Shown here in pieces: positions 6,084-6,623 of a stretch of DNA of 6,623 nt (position 1 is its first letter; every line of letters starts with the position of its first letter). This DNA is from Methylobacterium sp. (GTDB taxonomy: Bacteria; Pseudomonadota; Alphaproteobacteria; Rhizobiales; Beijerinckiaceae), in contig JAJKJG010000263.1 in NCBI GenBank assembly GCA_021154065.1, positions 1 through 6,623 of the forward strand. Reading direction: 5' to 3'. The translations under genes and the position numbers were made by a program. The notes beneath the pieces are model-generated. The model was not told the DNA's origin and searched no databases. It was given only the letters and a program-made list of their open reading frames with translations.

Positions 6084-6623
6084 CTAACCATCCAGCACCC
6101 AGGTGTCCTTGGTTCCGCCCCCCTGGCTCGAATTGACGACGAGCGAGCCGTCCTTGAGGGCGACACGGGTCAGACCGCCCGGGACGATGCGGATCTGGTC
6201 GGCGCCGGAGAGCACGAAGGGGCGCAGATCGACGTGGCGGGGCGCGACGCCCGAGGCGACGAAGGTCGGGCAGGTCGACAGCGACAGCGTCGGCTGGGCG
6301 ATGAAGCCTTCCGGCGCGTGGCGGAGCTTGCGAGCGAAATCCTCAAGCTCGCGTTTCGCCGCATGCGGCCCGACGAGCATGCCGTAGCCGCCCGAGCCGT
6401 TGACCTCCTTCACCACGAGCTCCGGCAGGTTGTCGAGCACGTAGGAGAGCGAGTCCTTCTCCCGGCAGCGCCAGGTCGGGACGTTGTTGAGGATCGGCTC
6501 CTTGCCGGTGAAGAAGCGGATGATCTCCGGCATGTAGGTGTAGACGGCCTTGTCGTCGCAGATGCCGGTGCCGACGGCGTTGGCGAGGGTGACGTTGCCG
6601 GCCTGGTAGGCGCTCATCAGCCC
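6084..6623 (-). CDS. Circularly permuted ATP-grasp protein, C-terminal part (gene continues past the window edge)
   Basis: The last 179 residues of a circularly permuted type 2 ATP-grasp protein (COG2308, CP_ATPgrasp family); full-length members are usually about 470-500 residues, so the N-terminal part lies beyond 6623. The ATG at 6617 is internal: the frame is open to the edge (Gly-Leu precede it) and the segment [20 protein letters not shown] is mid-protein in the family. Visible blocks are the ATP-binding lysine and glycine-rich loop [14 protein letters not shown], then [25 protein letters not shown] and the metal-binding [13 protein letters not shown] close to the C-terminus. ATP-grasp enzymes join a carboxylate to an amine through an acyl-phosphate. 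The permuted family is predicted to be a peptide or amide ligase, substrate unknown. It is the first visible gene of the minus-strand cluster with alpha-E, transglutaminase and Anbu. Confidence 0.94.
   Translation of the reverse strand, partial: GLMSAYQAGNVTLANAVGTGICDDKAVYTYMPEIIRFFTGKEPILNNVPTWRCREKDSLSYVLDNLPELVVKEVNGSGGYGMLVGPHAAKRELEDFARKLRHAPEGFIAQPTLSLSTCPTFVASGVAPRHVDLRPFVLSGADQIRIVPGGLTRVALKDGSLVVNSSQGGGTKDTWVLDG

Noticed and set aside
5963..6166. 67-codon minus-strand frame over the gap between ATP-grasp and alpha-E genes
   Set aside because: It consists mostly of translated palindromic repeat plus the out-of-frame end of the ATP-grasp gene; there is no ribosome-binding site or family resemblance.

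Overview
The window is very GC-rich bacterial chromosome. The first gene encodes Usg, a small protein known mainly from Alphaproteobacteria. It is followed by an ExoD-family gene and an Anbu/ATP-grasp/alpha-E cluster, which together suggest a member of the Hyphomicrobiales (Rhizobiales) or a close relative. Genus cannot be decided from the sequence alone. There is no gene-free stretch longer than about 125 bases and no tRNA, rRNA, CRISPR array or insertion sequence. The only repeat is a compact palindromic element.

Left part, plus strand: usg (32-301) has a near-perfect Shine-Dalgarno. An ExoD-like integral membrane protein follows (396-998) and ends 9 bases before the end of a convergent gene.

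Right part, minus strand, reading from the right edge leftwards: the C-terminal part of a circularly permuted ATP-grasp protein (6084 to beyond 6623); a 122-base gap holding REP-like palindromes (about 5972-6076); an alpha-E (DUF403) protein (5020-5961); a transglutaminase-like protein (4127-4966); the proteasome-type peptidase Anbu (3281-4048); and a membrane-anchored GGDEF-EAL c-di-GMP enzyme (1008-3197). Gaps between these genes are 122, 53, 78 and 83 bases, all on one strand, so the first four probably form an operon. The c-di-GMP gene may be read through from it.

The ATP-grasp, alpha-E, transglutaminase and Anbu set is the most interesting content. Comparative genomics has linked these four families into a predicted peptide-ligation and peptide-processing system: the ATP-grasp enzyme (with alpha-E) would form amide bonds, and the transglutaminase-like protein and Anbu would cut or transfer them. 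As far as I know its substrate and physiological role are unestablished. The catalytic residues visible here are intact in Anbu, in the transglutaminase and in the visible part of the ATP-grasp protein, so the system looks functional. The long plus-strand open frames opposite these genes are codon-bias shadows and are not annotated.
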